In this document: positions 7,993 through 18,197 of the stretch, one piece after another | How the letters are laid out: each line of letters starts with the position of its first letter | How positions within the stretch are numbered: the first letter of the stretch is position 1 | Assembly (NCBI RefSeq): GCF_003967555.1 | Contig: NZ_BIFS01000001.1 | Coordinates: forward strand, 4,526,001-4,590,000 | Length of the DNA stretch: 64,000 nt | Origin: Dictyobacter kobayashii | Lineage (GTDB): Bacteria > Chloroflexota > Ktedonobacteria > Ktedonobacterales > Ktedonobacteraceae | Direction of reading: 5' to 3' | Notes under the pieces: generated by a model | Told to the model about the DNA's origin: nothing | The model's input: only the letters and a program-made list of their open reading frames with translations | Databases searched by the model: none | Program-made: the position numbers and the translations under genes

Positions 7993-8871
7993 TCAGTCTT
8001 TTTTCATTGTCAGCGGGCGGTTTGCTGTTTGATCTACATAGGCATTGATCGGTGCCGGACGCGTTGGCTGTTCCACGACTGGACGCACCGATGGCCGCTC
8101 ATGATTCTCCTCGGCTGCTTTGGGCAGGGATTTGAGTAATGGCTCGATGATATCCATTGGCAGTGGGAAGATGATCGTTGAGTTTTTCTCAACGGCGATC
8201 TCTGTGAGCGTCTGTAGATAGCGCAATTGCAATGCGCTGGGCTGTGAGCCAATGACGCTGGCTGCCTGTGCCAGTTGGGTCGAGGCCTGTAACTCACCTT
8301 CGGCATGGATAATCTTGGCGCGTTTCTCGCGCTCTGCCTCTGCCTGCTTGGCCATGGCACGCTGCATGCTGGCGGGTAGCTCGATGTCTTTTACTTCAAC
8401 CGCTGTCACCTTAACGCCCCAGCGCTCGGTGTACTCATCGATGATGGTTTGCAGGTTCTGGTTGATACGATCCCGGTGCGCCAGTAGCTCATCCATGTCG
8501 GACTGGCCCAGCACGTTACGCAGGGTGGTCTGGCCGATCTGCATGGTGGCATCAATGAAGTTTACGACATTGGTGACAGAGGCTTCGGGGTTAACGACAT
8601 GGAAATATACGACGGCTGTTACACGGATCGTGATGTTATCGCGTGTAATAATTTCCTGAGGTGGCACCTGCATGGTGACAATACGCAGGTCAACCTTGAC
8701 CATCCGGGTAATCATTGGAGGTACCCAGAAGACACCTGGCCCCTTTGCCCCTTTGAGTGCTCCCAGGATAAAGATGACGCCGCGCTCATATTGCTGTACA
8801 ACGCGGAAACCTGGAAGTATAAAGAAGAGTACAATTAATGCCAGTACTATGAATAGTATGATAAATCCCAT
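7993..8871 (-). CDS. SPFH/band 7 family protein (slipin)
   Basis: This 292-residue protein has an N-terminal membrane span (about residues 1-22) followed at once by the SPFH domain (QQYERGVIFILGALKGAKGPG and onward, to about residue 200). It carries the slipin-type segments VDLRIVTMQVPPQEIITRDN and KDIELPASMQRAMAKQAEAER, with a coiled region after residue 170. Slipins are stomatin homologues that form membrane microdomain scaffolds, often with an NfeD partner protease. No NfeD gene is visible next to it here. The C-terminal 40 residues are Pro/Arg-rich and look disordered. The ATG is preceded by AAGGAG. Confidence 0.88.
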   Translation of the reverse strand: MGFIILFIVLALIVLFFILPGFRVVQQYERGVIFILGALKGAKGPGVFWVPPMITRMVKVDLRIVTMQVPPQEIITRDNITIRVTAVVYFHVVNPEASVTNVVNFIDATMQIGQTTLRNVLGQSDMDELLAHRDRINQNLQTIIDEYTERWGVKVTAVEVKDIELPASMQRAMAKQAEAEREKRAKIIHAEGELQASTQLAQAASVIGSQPSALQLRYLQTLTEIAVEKNSTIIFPLPMDIIEPLLKSLPKAAEENHERPSVRPVVEQPTRPAPINAYVDQTANRPLTMKKD

Positions 8872-8983
8872 GACTTGTCTCCTTCTGTTGCTAATGAGAA
8901 TGGAAATTCTCTTCTACAATGAGAGACGCTAAATAGTCTACCTGATCAAAGAAATAGGAGGCGAAAATTTGTGATCAAATTAC

Positions 8984-9012
8984 TTGACAATCTGATGTAC
9001 TAATGCTATAGT
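8984..9012 (+). promoter_or_regulatory. Sigma-70-type promoter of tRNA-Val
   Basis: TTGACA (8984-8989) and TATAGT (9007-9012) are separated by exactly 17 bp, 18 bases before the tRNA gene. It is close to the consensus housekeeping promoter. Confidence 0.8.
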
Positions 9013-9030
9013 TATCCCCGTCAGCAAATA

Positions 9031-9102
9031 GGGCGCTTAGCTCAGTGGTAGAGCGCTTCCTTCACACGGAAGAGGTCACTGGTTCGATACCAGTAGCGCC
9101 CA
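9031..9102 (+). tRNA. tRNA-Val (anticodon CAC)
   Basis: The 72-nt gene folds as a cloverleaf: acceptor arms GGGCGCT and AGCGCCC with discriminator A at 9102, a D-arm with AGCTCAGTGGTAGAGC, anticodon stem CTTCC/GGAAG with loop TTCACAC (anticodon CAC, reading GUG), and a T-arm with GGTTCGATACC. The 3' CCA is not encoded. It has its own strong promoter and no tRNA neighbours. Confidence 0.95.
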
Positions 9103-9228
9103 CCCTATTCTCCTGAGAACATATTCCCACATCTCAATGCTATTACGATCTTTCCCCTGTTGTAGTTGTTAATTAGTTCCACAAATTTATAAGTTTTTAC
9201 AAAATCAATAGATACCCATTGGATACAT

Positions 9229-9869
9229 ATGTCAGAAGATTTTTCTATTCAGCGTCAACAATTGATATCAGAGTTGCAACAAAACGGTATACGCAATGAA
9301 CGGGTGCTGCAGGCCATTGCTATGGTGCCTCGTGAGCTCTTCATTGATTCTTCCTTTCAGCCTATGGCCTATGCCAATCAGGCTTTGCCTCTGGTGTTGG
9401 GACAAACAATTTCTCAACCCTTGATGGTGGCCTTGATGACGCAGGCCCTTCAACTCACCGGCACCGAAAATGTATTAGAGATTGGAACCGGCTCTGGCTA
9501 TCAGACCTCGATTCTTTCTCAGCTATCTCGCTATGTCTACAGTGTAGAGCGCTATCCACAGTTATCCGATCAGGCTGCTCTGCGTCTGGAGCGTCTTGGC
9601 TGTGCCAATGTGTCGCTCCTGATTGGCGATGGCTCTATTGGTTGGGCTGAACATGCCCCCTACGATCGTATCCTGGTCACGGCTGCCGCCCTCGTGTCCC
9701 TGCTCAATTGGTGGAGCAATTAAACATGGGTGGGTTACTGGTCGTACCCGTCGGTGATCAATCTCAGCAAGAACTGCAAATAGTTCAGAGAACACAGTGG
9801 GGCACGCACACACAGTCGCTGGGGCGCTGTGTTTTTGTCCCTCTCATCGGCGAGGGCGGCTGGCGTTAA
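9229..9869 (+). CDS. pcm: Protein-L-isoaspartate O-methyltransferase (frameshifted)
   Basis: The enzyme repairs isoaspartyl residues in aged proteins using S-adenosylmethionine. The first frame (to 9723) holds the family's PRELF motif, the LPLVLGQTISQPLMVALMTQ segment and the SAM-binding VLEIGTGSGYQTSILSQL. After VTAA the frame shifts: the family continuation (PRVPAQLVEQLNMGGLLVVP, then VGDQSQQELQIVQ) is read one frame over and ends at 9869 with GEGGWR. The break is at the C-run near 9684-9692, where one missing C would restore a 213-residue protein of normal length. This is most likely a consensus error. Confidence 0.85.
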
Positions 9870-10017
9870 TCCTTCGCTCCATTCCTTTTTAACTTGAAAA
9901 ACATTGATGGAAGTCTATTTTGGCTGTCCAATTGCGTGATGGTGAATTGTTGCTTTATAATAAAGAGTAATAGAAGGTGTTCTCTGGAAGACAGTTGCTG
10001 CTGTGGAGGAATTTTGC

Positions 10018-10542
10018 ATGCCAGGTTTTTTAGATAGTATCCATATTACTAACGTTTTGGGATTAGTAATATTCCTGGTGCTCTGGATTATCCTCTGTGA
10101 ATTAACCCATGTAATAGTGTTGCTCTGGCGCCATGAGCCTTTGATAGGCTGGGCTGTCGGCCCATTTGGGCTCACATTGATGGCTCTACGCGAACCATCA
10201 ATTATCTCTATCTGGCTTGATGTGCTGGTGCCTGCGATTGTATCTGGTTGTGTACTGGCAATCGGACTTTTTACCTCTTTAAGCCCCATAACCTTCCCTG
10301 GCCATCAGTTGGTCAAGGTTTTTATGATCGCTTGTGGCGTTTTGATCACCAGTACCGCGGACCTGATAAGTGCACTACGAGACTTACGTTATCCTTTATG
10401 GGGCGACGCGCGTATTTTGCGCACTATGCAGTTCTTGCGTGCGAACTGGTCGAAGATTCACTTTACTTCTTTTGGCCATTCTTATTTGCGCACCCATTTT
10501 GGCTCAAATCCAGCTGAGTTATTGCAGATTCTTTCACTCTAG
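10018..10542 (+). CDS. Membrane protein of unknown function
   Basis: A 174-residue protein when started at the ATG at 10018, which has an ideal GGAGGAATTTTGC ribosome site; the in-frame GTG at 10003 overlaps that site. Hydrophobic spans lie at about residues 11-34, 42-62, 68-92 and 96-114, followed by a charged C-terminal third. No family is recognised. It converges on, and overlaps by nine bases, the end of the histidine kinase gene. Confidence 0.6.
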   Translation: MPGFLDSIHITNVLGLVIFLVLWIILCELTHVIVLLWRHEPLIGWAVGPFGLTLMALREPSIISIWLDVLVPAIVSGCVLAIGLFTSLSPITFPGHQLVKVFMIACGVLITSTADLISALRDLRYPLWGDARILRTMQFLRANWSKIHFTSFGHSYLRTHFGSNPAELLQILSL

Positions 10543-12336
10543 AACTGCATCGCTCCTGGGCGCAGCCTCTGATGGTTGATCTGGCGGTGGAACGATGGGC
10601 AAGATTACGTGGAAAGTGCAGCCAGTTCCCTGGTTATTCTCCAACCAGATATGTCCACCGTGGCGATCAATAATTGCCCGGGCCACATAGAGCCCCAGTC
10701 CGATCCCTGCATAATGCTGGCTGGCGGTATTATGAATACGATAGAAGCGCTCAAAAATGTGATCAAAATGCTCGGGGTTCACCCCTATTCCCTGATCTTT
10801 TACGCTGATGTGATAATTGGCCCCTGTCTGTGCAGGCGTACAATGACCTGCCCTCCATGCGGTGAATATTTGACCGCGTTATCAAGGATGTTGCCAATGA
10901 CCTGTTCTATTCTGGCTTGATCCGCTACTATTTTGGCTTCTGGCTCTGTTGTCTCAAGCATCAGACTATGTTGTTCTGCGCTTGCCTGCACTGAACGTAC
11001 AAGATCGGCCAGAACGGTTGGCAGATCAAACGTGCCAGTGAGTGATCTGCCCATGTACTGTGAAAGGTCAGAGATCGTTACCAGCGTTCCAGGTGCTCGT
11101 TTGACTTTGATGTTCAGATTGCATCCTGTTCTCTGTACTCCATTGGTTTACTTTGTTTTTTCGCAGTCTTCTGGTACTCGGATTGGCCTCTTCTGTACTT
11201 GCGCGTATTTTGTGTAGCCGTCGTTCGACGCGCCGCACCAGGTGCTGGGTGTATCCCTTAATGGCGGTCAGGGGCGTGCGCAATTCGTGCGAGACCACTG
11301 AGACAAAGTCATCTTTTAGCTTTTCTACCTGTTTGCTCGATGTAACATCGTTGACAACTGCGACCACACCAACTGGTCGGGTCGCGAACTCGCTGGCATC
11401 GTGTAAGGGGGCTGCGCTAATATTGAGGGTAAGTGGGACGCGTGCATCTTCTTGCCCGGCTACTAATTCCTGGTTTTTGACGGTATGGCCATCGAGTGCC
11501 TGCTGAATAATATCGGCCAGCCGTGGAAGCCATGGTACGCTACTGGTCTCCGCCAGCTTGCGTAGCGGCACGCCGGGCGTGAACTCTGTTTGAGCCTGAG
11601 TCAGCAGTTGTTCCGCTGAGGTATTAAGGGAAGTAATGGCGCCTTTGGCATCAGTAATCAATAGCCCTTCCGCCATACTGCCAATAATTAATTCCAGGCG
11701 CATCCGTTCTAGTTCAGCCTCACGCCAGAGAGCATTTTCGCGCTCGCGCAGGCGTACATTGTCCAATGCCACTGCCGCGTAATCGGCGATCATGGTGGTC
11801 AGTTGCAGCAGATCAGCATCAAACGTTCCGGGTTTTTCGTCAAAAAGACTGAGTATGCCGATAATGCGATTTTCAACGGTAAGAGGTATATTTAGACCAG
11901 AACCAATGGTGGTACTGGATATTTCTCCCTGGTCACGGTGCTGCGCCAGCTCGTCTGGTGCGTCAAAGTAAGCCGTGCGTGCTAGCTGTTCTGGAGTAAC
12001 AGTTGGAAAGTTGAGCGCATTGGCAGCACTGGCAATACGCTGAATCATGGCTTCTAAAAAAGACCCATTGAGTGGATAACAAGGAATAATAAAAAGGTCG
12101 AATGGATCGCCTGTCAGAAGAATACAGCAGGCTGAAAAACTGTAGAGGTCTTGTAGGGCTGCCAGTAGAGCACGATGAACTTGAAAACGATCGAATGCAG
12201 CAACAAACTGTTTTCCGATTGTATTGAGATATTCCATCTCTCGTTTAAGCGCGCTTAAACGATCTGCGCTCGGTCCATGCGGAGAGCGATAGGAGATATC
12301 TGCGGCTTGTGACTCGGATTGTACACTGCTCTCCAT
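10534..12336 (-). CDS. GAF-PAS sensor histidine kinase (frameshifted)
   Basis: In order: an N-terminal segment, a GAF domain (about residues 35-200), a PAS domain (about 215-335), the HisKA phosphoacceptor (KLKDDFVSVVSHELRTPLTAIKGY, split here as DDFVSVVSHELRTP with the conserved His) and the HATPase domain. The ATPase is read in two other frames: EQVIGNILDNAVKYSPHGGQ (N-box) at 10800-11054 and GIGLGLYVARAIIDRHGG (G-box) at 10534-10782. Several single-base losses between about 11060 and 11160, and one at a G-run near 10815, explain the breaks. The sensor would autophosphorylate on His and pass phosphate to an unidentified regulator. It begins 10 bp after an upstream 125-residue gene. Confidence 0.8.
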
Positions 12337-12345
12337 GCGGCCCCC

Positions 12346-12723
12346 TTACTGCAAATGCCTTAATTGATGTGCTACTTCGTCATGAAGGGGTGGAACTATC
12401 AGATCACCGGTAAGTTCACGCAATCCTGCGAAGCACTCATCTAATAAGGCGTTAAGCCCCTCTGCGAGTTCACATGCAGTAATGCCACCAAGTTGCTCAT
12501 GGATGACTGACGGAACAATATCTGTATAAGGACGGTTGACTAAGCAGTTAAGAAACGGATAAATGTCTTGAATACGTTTGGCGGCACTTTGTACGAGAAC
12601 ACGAGTGGTCGCTTTCCCTAAATAGGGAGCTACTCGCTCATCAATCAACCCAATGGCCTTCAGGTACGCCTCTGTAACTTGCTCACGGGAGACGGAAGAG
12701 GAGTTGTCATGTATGGGTAACAC
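12346..12723 (-). CDS. Unknown protein paired with the histidine kinase
   Basis: A 125-residue, soluble, probably helical protein, ending in an acidic/His-rich tail (PPLHDEVAHQLRHLQ). No family recognised. It ends 9 bases before the sensor kinase start and is certainly co-transcribed with it, which suggests a sensory or adaptor role. The start ATG is preceded by GAAGGGAGGG. A short helical sensory domain encoded separately from its kinase is one possibility; this is inference. Confidence 0.6.
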   Translation of the reverse strand: MLPIHDNSSSVSREQVTEAYLKAIGLIDERVAPYLGKATTRVLVQSAAKRIQDIYPFLNCLVNRPYTDIVPSVIHEQLGGITACELAEGLNALLDECFAGLRELTGDLIVPPLHDEVAHQLRHLQ

Positions 12724-13110
12724 TGTTCCCTCCCTTCGCTTACTGGTAATGTTCTCCGTTGTTTATTATAGCATAGCCACCTATATATTGTAAGTGTATA
12801 GTACCTACATAAGAACTTAGTTTTATGTATACATGCGGTTATAACGTTTTTCATGTCATATATGCAAGTGTATATGGGATTTTTTTAGAATCAATAATTA
12901 CAATAAAGGCTGCAACAAATCTGTCAGTGCCTTTTATTCCTGTGCTTTTTTATACAGCTTTTGCTTCAGTTTAACTGTATGTATTTAGAGTGTGTCTTAC
13001 TCTTATGATCTCCGCGATCTTCACGCCTGCGTTTGAGCGCCTTTGGCGTTCAAGAAGCCTTCTTGTGTGGTGTATAAACGATATTGAGCACTGCAGGTAC
13101 AAAAAAAATT
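12724..13110. other. Intergenic region, no gene seen
   Basis: About 390 bp, A/T-rich, upstream of the 125-residue gene and downstream of the CDC48-like gene. It should hold the kinase operon promoter. I saw no convincing open frame or RNA structure here. Confidence 0.5.
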
Positions 13111-13162
13111 CAGGTGTAGTAGCAAAATGTGCACAGCCGTGCACATTTTGCTACTACACCTG
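13111..13162 (-). terminator. Long terminator hairpin, 24-bp perfect stem
   Basis: Arms at 13111-13134 and 13139-13162 pair perfectly over 24 bp around a 4-nt loop. On the minus strand the hairpin is followed by AATTTTTTTT, so it should be a strong intrinsic terminator for the CDC48-like gene. It is the second of two in tandem. Confidence 0.85.
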
Positions 13163-13198
13163 AAAAAAGAGTGGGGGCGTCAGCGTCCCCACTCTTTT
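13163..13198 (-). terminator. Terminator overlapping a stop codon
   Basis: Arms at about 13165-13179 and 13184-13198 form a stem of about 15 bp with one mismatch. The hairpin contains the stop codon (13180-13182) of the CDC48-like gene, and a T-run (13168-13163, minus strand) follows it. The long terminator lies directly beyond. Confidence 0.7.
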
Positions 13199-15866
13199 CG
13201 GTAATTCGTGATGTCAGTATATAACCAATCGAAGATGCGTGCCAGCCATAGGCGGAAGCCACTCAATGGCGGTTTCTCTTTCGAATTGTAGTCGGCGGCC
13301 ATGTCAATCAGGCGTTGTCGGCCTTTTTCTTGCCGTTCACGCTCTTCTTCGGCCGCTTCTTGAATCGAGTAGCGAGCCTGCTGTTCGTCGATGGCCCGGG
13401 CAAAATGCTCGGCACGAATTACAAAGCGTTTGGGCGGCGTGCTGACTTGACCTTCATCGGCTGTAATGGCCGATGCGCCATCAGCTGTCTCGGTTGTTTC
13501 CTGTGTGGTAGCGATAGTGCCCATGTTTGTGTCAGGGGCCTCAAGGACCGGTGTGACTGAGACCTGTCCCAGACTTAGCCTTGGTGCGATCCACTCTCGT
13601 AAGGCGAACAGGGCCGCTCGACGACAGATGGCTTCAATGTCGGCACCACTGCGTCCAGGGGTGATGCGAGCTAGTTCTTCGATGGTCACTTCAGGAGCGA
13701 TCGGGCGCTCGCGCAGGTGGACCGCGAAGATGGCGCGTCGCTCCTCTTCATCTGGATATTGTAGTTCAACGCCCAGGTCAAAGCGTCCTGGACGTAGCAG
13801 GGCGGGATCTATCATATCCGGGCGATTGGTGGCGGCCAGGACAATCACACCTTCGCGCCCTTCGATACCATCCATTTCGGTGAGTAACTGCGCGATTACG
13901 CGATCTCCAACATTGCCATCGTTACCACCACCACGTCGGGGAGCCAGCGCATCCAATTCATCAAAAAAGATGATACATGGCGCTGCCTGTTTGGCGCGGC
14001 GGAAGACTTCACGGATCCCTTTCTCGGATTCACCGACCCATTTCGAGAGCAGCTCTGGTCCCTTGATGGAGATGAAGCTGGCTTCGCATTGATTGGCCAG
14101 GGCTCGTGCGATCAGTGTCTTACCCGATCCTGGAGGGCCGGAGAGGATGACGCCCCGTGGGGTTCGACTTTGGCATTAGCATAAATTTCTGGATAGCGTA
14201 ATGGCCATTCTACGCTCTCTGTGAGCATGTTTTTGGTATATTCGAGACCTCCGATATCGTCCCAGGAAGTATCGCTGACCTCGACATAGACTTCACGGGT
14301 GGTTGAAGGCTCGATTTCACGCAGGGCTGCCTGAAAATCGGCCATTGTGATATTCAGGTTGACGAGCGTTTCGTATGGAATGTAGCCACGTTGGTAATCG
14401 ATGTATGGGAGCACTCGCCTGAGCGCGATCATCGCAGCTTCACGGCAGAGCGATTCCAGGTCGGCCCCGACGAAGCCGGGGGTGAGATGAGCCAGGCGCT
14501 GGATATCTACGTCATTGGCCAGGGCTGCATCATGGCTGTGGATTTGTAAGATTTCCATTCTGCCGTGCATATCAGGAACGCGCAGGGCGATCTCGCGATC
14601 GAAGCGTCCAGGGCGGCGGATGGCCGGGTCTAAGGCATTTGGCTGGTTAGTGGCACCAATAATTACCACCTGGCCGCGTGATTCCAGACCGTCCATCAAG
14701 GCTAGCAATTGTCCCACGATGCGGCGTTCGACTTCTCCACCGGTCTCTGCACGTTTAGGGGCCAGCGCATCTATCTCATCAATAAAGATGACGCTGGGTG
14801 CTTTGCGCTGGGCTTCCTGGAAGACTGAACGTAGGCGTGATTCGCTTTCACCATAGAATTTATTGATGATTTCGGGACCATTAATGATGAAAAATGTGGC
14901 TTTGGTTTCGGCTGCCACCACGCGCGCGATCAGTGTTTTACCAGTTCCCGGAGGTCCATAGAGCAAGACACCTTTGGGGGGTTCGACGCCCAGGCGATCA
15001 AAGACAGCTGGATATTTCAGCGGCAACTCTAGCATTTCACGAATGCGTTGTAGCTCTTTGCCCAGCCCACCAATATCCTCGTAGCCGACGCGCTTGGGGG
15101 CACCATTGTTGGCACCTCGAGCCTGCGCACGCACAACGGTGCCGGGCTGTACCAGAACCGCTTCGACTTCGCTTCCCTGTCCATGGTTCTCTACAATTGG
15201 TAATTCGCCAGTTTTCCGGCTCTGCAGCGTATAAGCTGGCGTGGCTGGATTGGTGCCAATGATCAAAAATTCCCGTGGTGCTGTGCCCGGGGTGCCAACT
15301 CGCAACAGGTCGCCGACCGTTACGGGGAGTCCAACCAGGTAGCGGGCAATATATTGCAGGTCGCTCTCCTGAATTGGTGCGCCACCACTCAAGGGAAGTA
15401 AGGTGATTTTCTCGGCGGTACTGACTTTGGCTTTGTGGACGCGAATATGCTCGCCCAGTCCAGATGCACTGTTCTGGCGTACCTGGCTATCCATCTGGAT
15501 TGCCTGTTGCCCACGGTCGACCATGGCGCTTGGAACTACCTTGGCAGCTGTGGTACGAGCCCCTTCAATCATGATAATATCACCTGATTGACAGCCGAGG
15601 CGTGCCATATCGCTGGGATCGATACGCGCGGCGCCACGCCCCACCTGGAAGCCTTCGACGACGACGAGCTGTAAACGCTCCTCTACCGGCTCTTTAGACG
15701 CCTCTGGCGCCGATCCATTTGTCTGTGTGGTCGTCTCGCCTGAATTGTCGGCAACGAGCTTGGCTGTGGTGTGCTTTGGGGCTTCATTAGCAAGCCTGTC
15801 TGTCACCTGCGTCGCTTTGTCGGAATTCTGTGTATTTGTATTGGGAGTAGTACGTGGCTCCTCCAT
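13180..15866 (-). CDS. CDC48/VCP-like double AAA ATPase (frameshifted)
   Basis: An unfoldase of the CDC48/VAT type. The N-terminal 60 residues are Thr/Asn-rich. Then comes the CDC48 N-domain (VEGFQVGRGAARIDPSDM), D1 with Walker A GPPGTGKT, Walker B IFIDEID and arginine-rich RRPGRFDRE, and D2 with Walker A GPPGSGKT, IIFFDELD and RPGRFD. D2 is split: the frame shifts at the C-run near 14150-14160 (KVEP then PRGVILSG in the next frame), where one extra C restores an 895-residue protein. D2 has a Thr-rich insert and an unusual C-terminal tail (WLARIFDWLYTDI). The start is the ATG at 15866 with AGAGAGG upstream. Such proteins extract or remodel target proteins; the substrate is unknown. Confidence 0.85.
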
Positions 15867-15952
15867 ATATCCCTCTCTTTTCCTTAGCATGTAAGGGTAG
15901 CTTGTTAACACCACTTTGGATGCATCAACATGTACGAGAGAGTTAGAAGAAA

Positions 15953-16002
15953 GTTAGATCAAAGGCCAGGACCTATATGTTGGTCCTGGCCTTTGATCTA
16001 AC
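15953..16002. terminator. 21-bp perfect inverted repeat after the formate dehydrogenase operon
   Basis: Arms at 15953-15973 and 15982-16002 pair perfectly over 21 bp around an 8-nt loop. It lies between the end of the NrfD-like gene and the start of the CDC48-like gene on the same strand. There is no U-tract, so it could be a terminator, a processing site or an RNA stabiliser. Confidence 0.6.
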
Positions 16003-16047
16003 TCTATCGCTCTTTATCGTGTTTGGCTTTGTGCCTGGATGCCTTAA

Positions 16048-17167
16048 CTAATGCCTGGCGTTCCATAGTGTAGTGCGCGCATCCGTACTGGATACATGTC
16101 CGGCTTTGACGACGGTGCGGCGCAGGAAGTAGCCTCCAATTAGCACCAGGATCGAAACGAACATGCCAATGCCGCCACGTTTTTTGCGCCGGGTCGAGGC
16201 TTTCTGCTTTTGGGTTAGCAGGAAGGTTTGTACTAACCAGGGCAGCACTAATCCACCACCAAACATGGCGCGCCAGAAGGTGGGCCTTGCTCGGTGGGGC
16301 GGTTCCTACCAGGGCTTTGGCGGCCCGTCCCGATGTGCGCAGGTAGGCGAGTAGTGCTATCATTTCAATCAGCATATTCATCCATTCGATGCGCTCCAAT
16401 TTATGCAACGTTTTGACCGGTGCACCTATGATACGCAGTATAAACGAAATCAAGGCCGTGCTGGTTGAAAAGGCTGACGAGATGAATAGGGCCCCGAGCA
16501 TTCTGCTGCGCGACCAGACGGCGATGCTGGTTGAGGCAAGCAGCACACCAGTATAGCCGCCAAGGAAGACCGCGAACAAGCTGCCGGGCACGGCCAGTAA
16601 CTTTTGGGGGAAGCGTGCCAGGAGGCGCGCGCCCCACCAGTTTCCCAGTATGCCATCTCGCGCTGCCTGGATTGCCGCGGTGATACCACTAAATAATGAG
16701 AAACTTAGCAGGCCCCAGACGCCCATCGACATGGGTGACTTGAATTTAAAGACCCGCAGCATATTTAAGAATTTTTCGGGGCGTCCCAGATCTTTAATCA
16801 AGAGTGGTGGACATGGCAGTAACGCGAGGAGCGAAGCATAATAACCGACGCGCACTACAATCCTATCCTCTTTGGAACCAAAGAGTGATGCAATGGTAGC
16901 CAGCACATAGCAGCCACCGGCCAGTCCTCCCATGAAGAAGTACCAGATGATTTCCCAACTCCAGACCGGTGCTTTAAGCGCTGGATAATCATAATAGGTT
17001 TTTTCTTGTAGTTCCCGGTCAGGATCAGGCCGGTAACCAGTAGTCAGGCGTGCCAGGGTCGCAAGCAGGCCCTCTTGTTGTATTGTTTTATAGCTAACCG
17101 GATCTTGTCCATTAGTTAGATCTGGTATCCGTAGCGCCTCCCTCTCGGAGGCACGTGTACTGTCCAT
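16048..17167 (-). CDS. NrfD/PsrC-type membrane subunit of formate dehydrogenase (frameshifted)
   Basis: A quinone-linked membrane subunit with many hydrophobic spans. The recognisable entry is WEIIWYFFMGGLAGGCYVLA (about residues 72-91), typical of the NrfD family, followed by LLPCPPLLIKDLGRPEKFLN. Near 16265-16285 the frame changes by a net single base. The better C-terminus (FWRAMFGGGLVLPWLVQTFL, a final span, then a tail ending in TTLWNARH) is read in another frame and stops at 16048; the original frame runs on to 16004. It would take electrons from the iron-sulfur subunit and reduce menaquinone. It follows the iron-sulfur gene by 13 bp. No haem-type FdnI subunit is present. Confidence 0.8.
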
Positions 17168-17180
17168 AGTGCTCCTCGTT

Positions 17181-18179
17181 CTATTCTTTTTTGAAGAAGA
17201 AGATACTCATCAGGCCCATCAGGATCGCGGCGATAATGGTTCCCAATGATGTGGGAAGTACATGGGTGCTGGGACGGGATGGGTTGGCGGGCAGGTTGTA
17301 GACCTCTGGTTCATCCAACAATAAAAAGAATGAATTCAGGCCACCTTCAAGAATGGTATCGTCGGCGCCATAGAGCCGTGCGCTGTCGACTCCGTGTTCC
17401 TTCAATTCACCTACACGCTCGCGAGCATGTTGCTTCAGGGTCTGCACATCGCCAAATTGGATTGAGTTTGTGGGACAGGCTTTGGCGCACGCTGGCTTCA
17501 TGTCGTCCTTTAAGCGATCATAGCAGAGGGTACATTTGTGGGCCTGTCCATCACCCCCGGTATCGCGGGCAATCACCCCAAATGGGCAGGCGACGACACA
17601 GTAACCACAACCGTTGCAGATATCCTGTTGCACATAGACGGTATCAAACTCGGTTCGAATAATAGCGCCCGTAGGACAGGCTTCCTGACAGGGAGCGTTG
17701 GCACAATGTTTGCAAACATCACTATGCATCAGCCAGCGGTCGCTGCTAAAAAATGGCAGGGCGGTACCCGGCGGTGTGGCGGGAATCACATCCTGGGCTG
17801 CGGCATTCATTGGCTGGAGCAGTGGCAACTCGGGCCGCTTCGTGCCTGATGCTGGTATTGTTGTGCCTGCCGTTGATGGCTTGCGACGCTCAATCTGCTC
17901 AATAAATTGCACATGGCGCCAGGTAGTGGCCCCTAAGTGTTGCGTATTGTCATAGCTGGTGCCTGTCCACTCTGGCGTGGTGGCCGGCAACTGGTTCCAC
18001 TGCTTACATGCTATCTCGCAGGCTTTACAACCAATGCAAAGACTGGTATCGGTAAAAAAGCCCATGGCAGGCTGCTCGGGCAGTGGAGGCTCTTTTTTGA
18101 GCAGGCTAAGCAGTTGTGGTAACTGCTTAGCCTCCCTGGAAATGGACGAGACTTTGTCTCGCCCACGTTCTTCTATCAT
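17181..18179 (-). CDS. Formate dehydrogenase iron-sulfur subunit with membrane anchor
   Basis: A 332-residue ferredoxin-like electron-transfer subunit. Four cysteine clusters are visible: CIGCKACEIAC, CKHCANAPCQEACP, CNGCGYCVVACP, and CTLCYDRLKDDMKPACAKACP (given in two parts: CTLC, then CAKACP). These would bind four [4Fe-4S] centres, as in FdnH. A Pro/Ala/Thr-rich insert of about 60 residues separates the first two. A single hydrophobic span at the end (LGTIIAAILMGLMSIFFF) anchors it. It starts 18 bp after the catalytic subunit, so the two are co-translated. It passes electrons from the molybdenum or tungsten subunit to the NrfD-like quinone subunit. Confidence 0.9.
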   Translation of the reverse strand: MIEERGRDKVSSISREAKQLPQLLSLLKKEPPLPEQPAMGFFTDTSLCIGCKACEIACKQWNQLPATTPEWTGTSYDNTQHLGATTWRHVQFIEQIERRKPSTAGTTIPASGTKRPELPLLQPMNAAAQDVIPATPPGTALPFFSSDRWLMHSDVCKHCANAPCQEACPTGAIIRTEFDTVYVQQDICNGCGYCVVACPFGVIARDTGGDGQAHKCTLCYDRLKDDMKPACAKACPTNSIQFGDVQTLKQHARERVGELKEHGVDSARLYGADDTILEGGLNSFFLLLDEPEVYNLPANPSRPSTHVLPTSLGTIIAAILMGLMSIFFFKKE

Positions 18180-18197
18180 TTCCTGTGTTCCCTCTCG

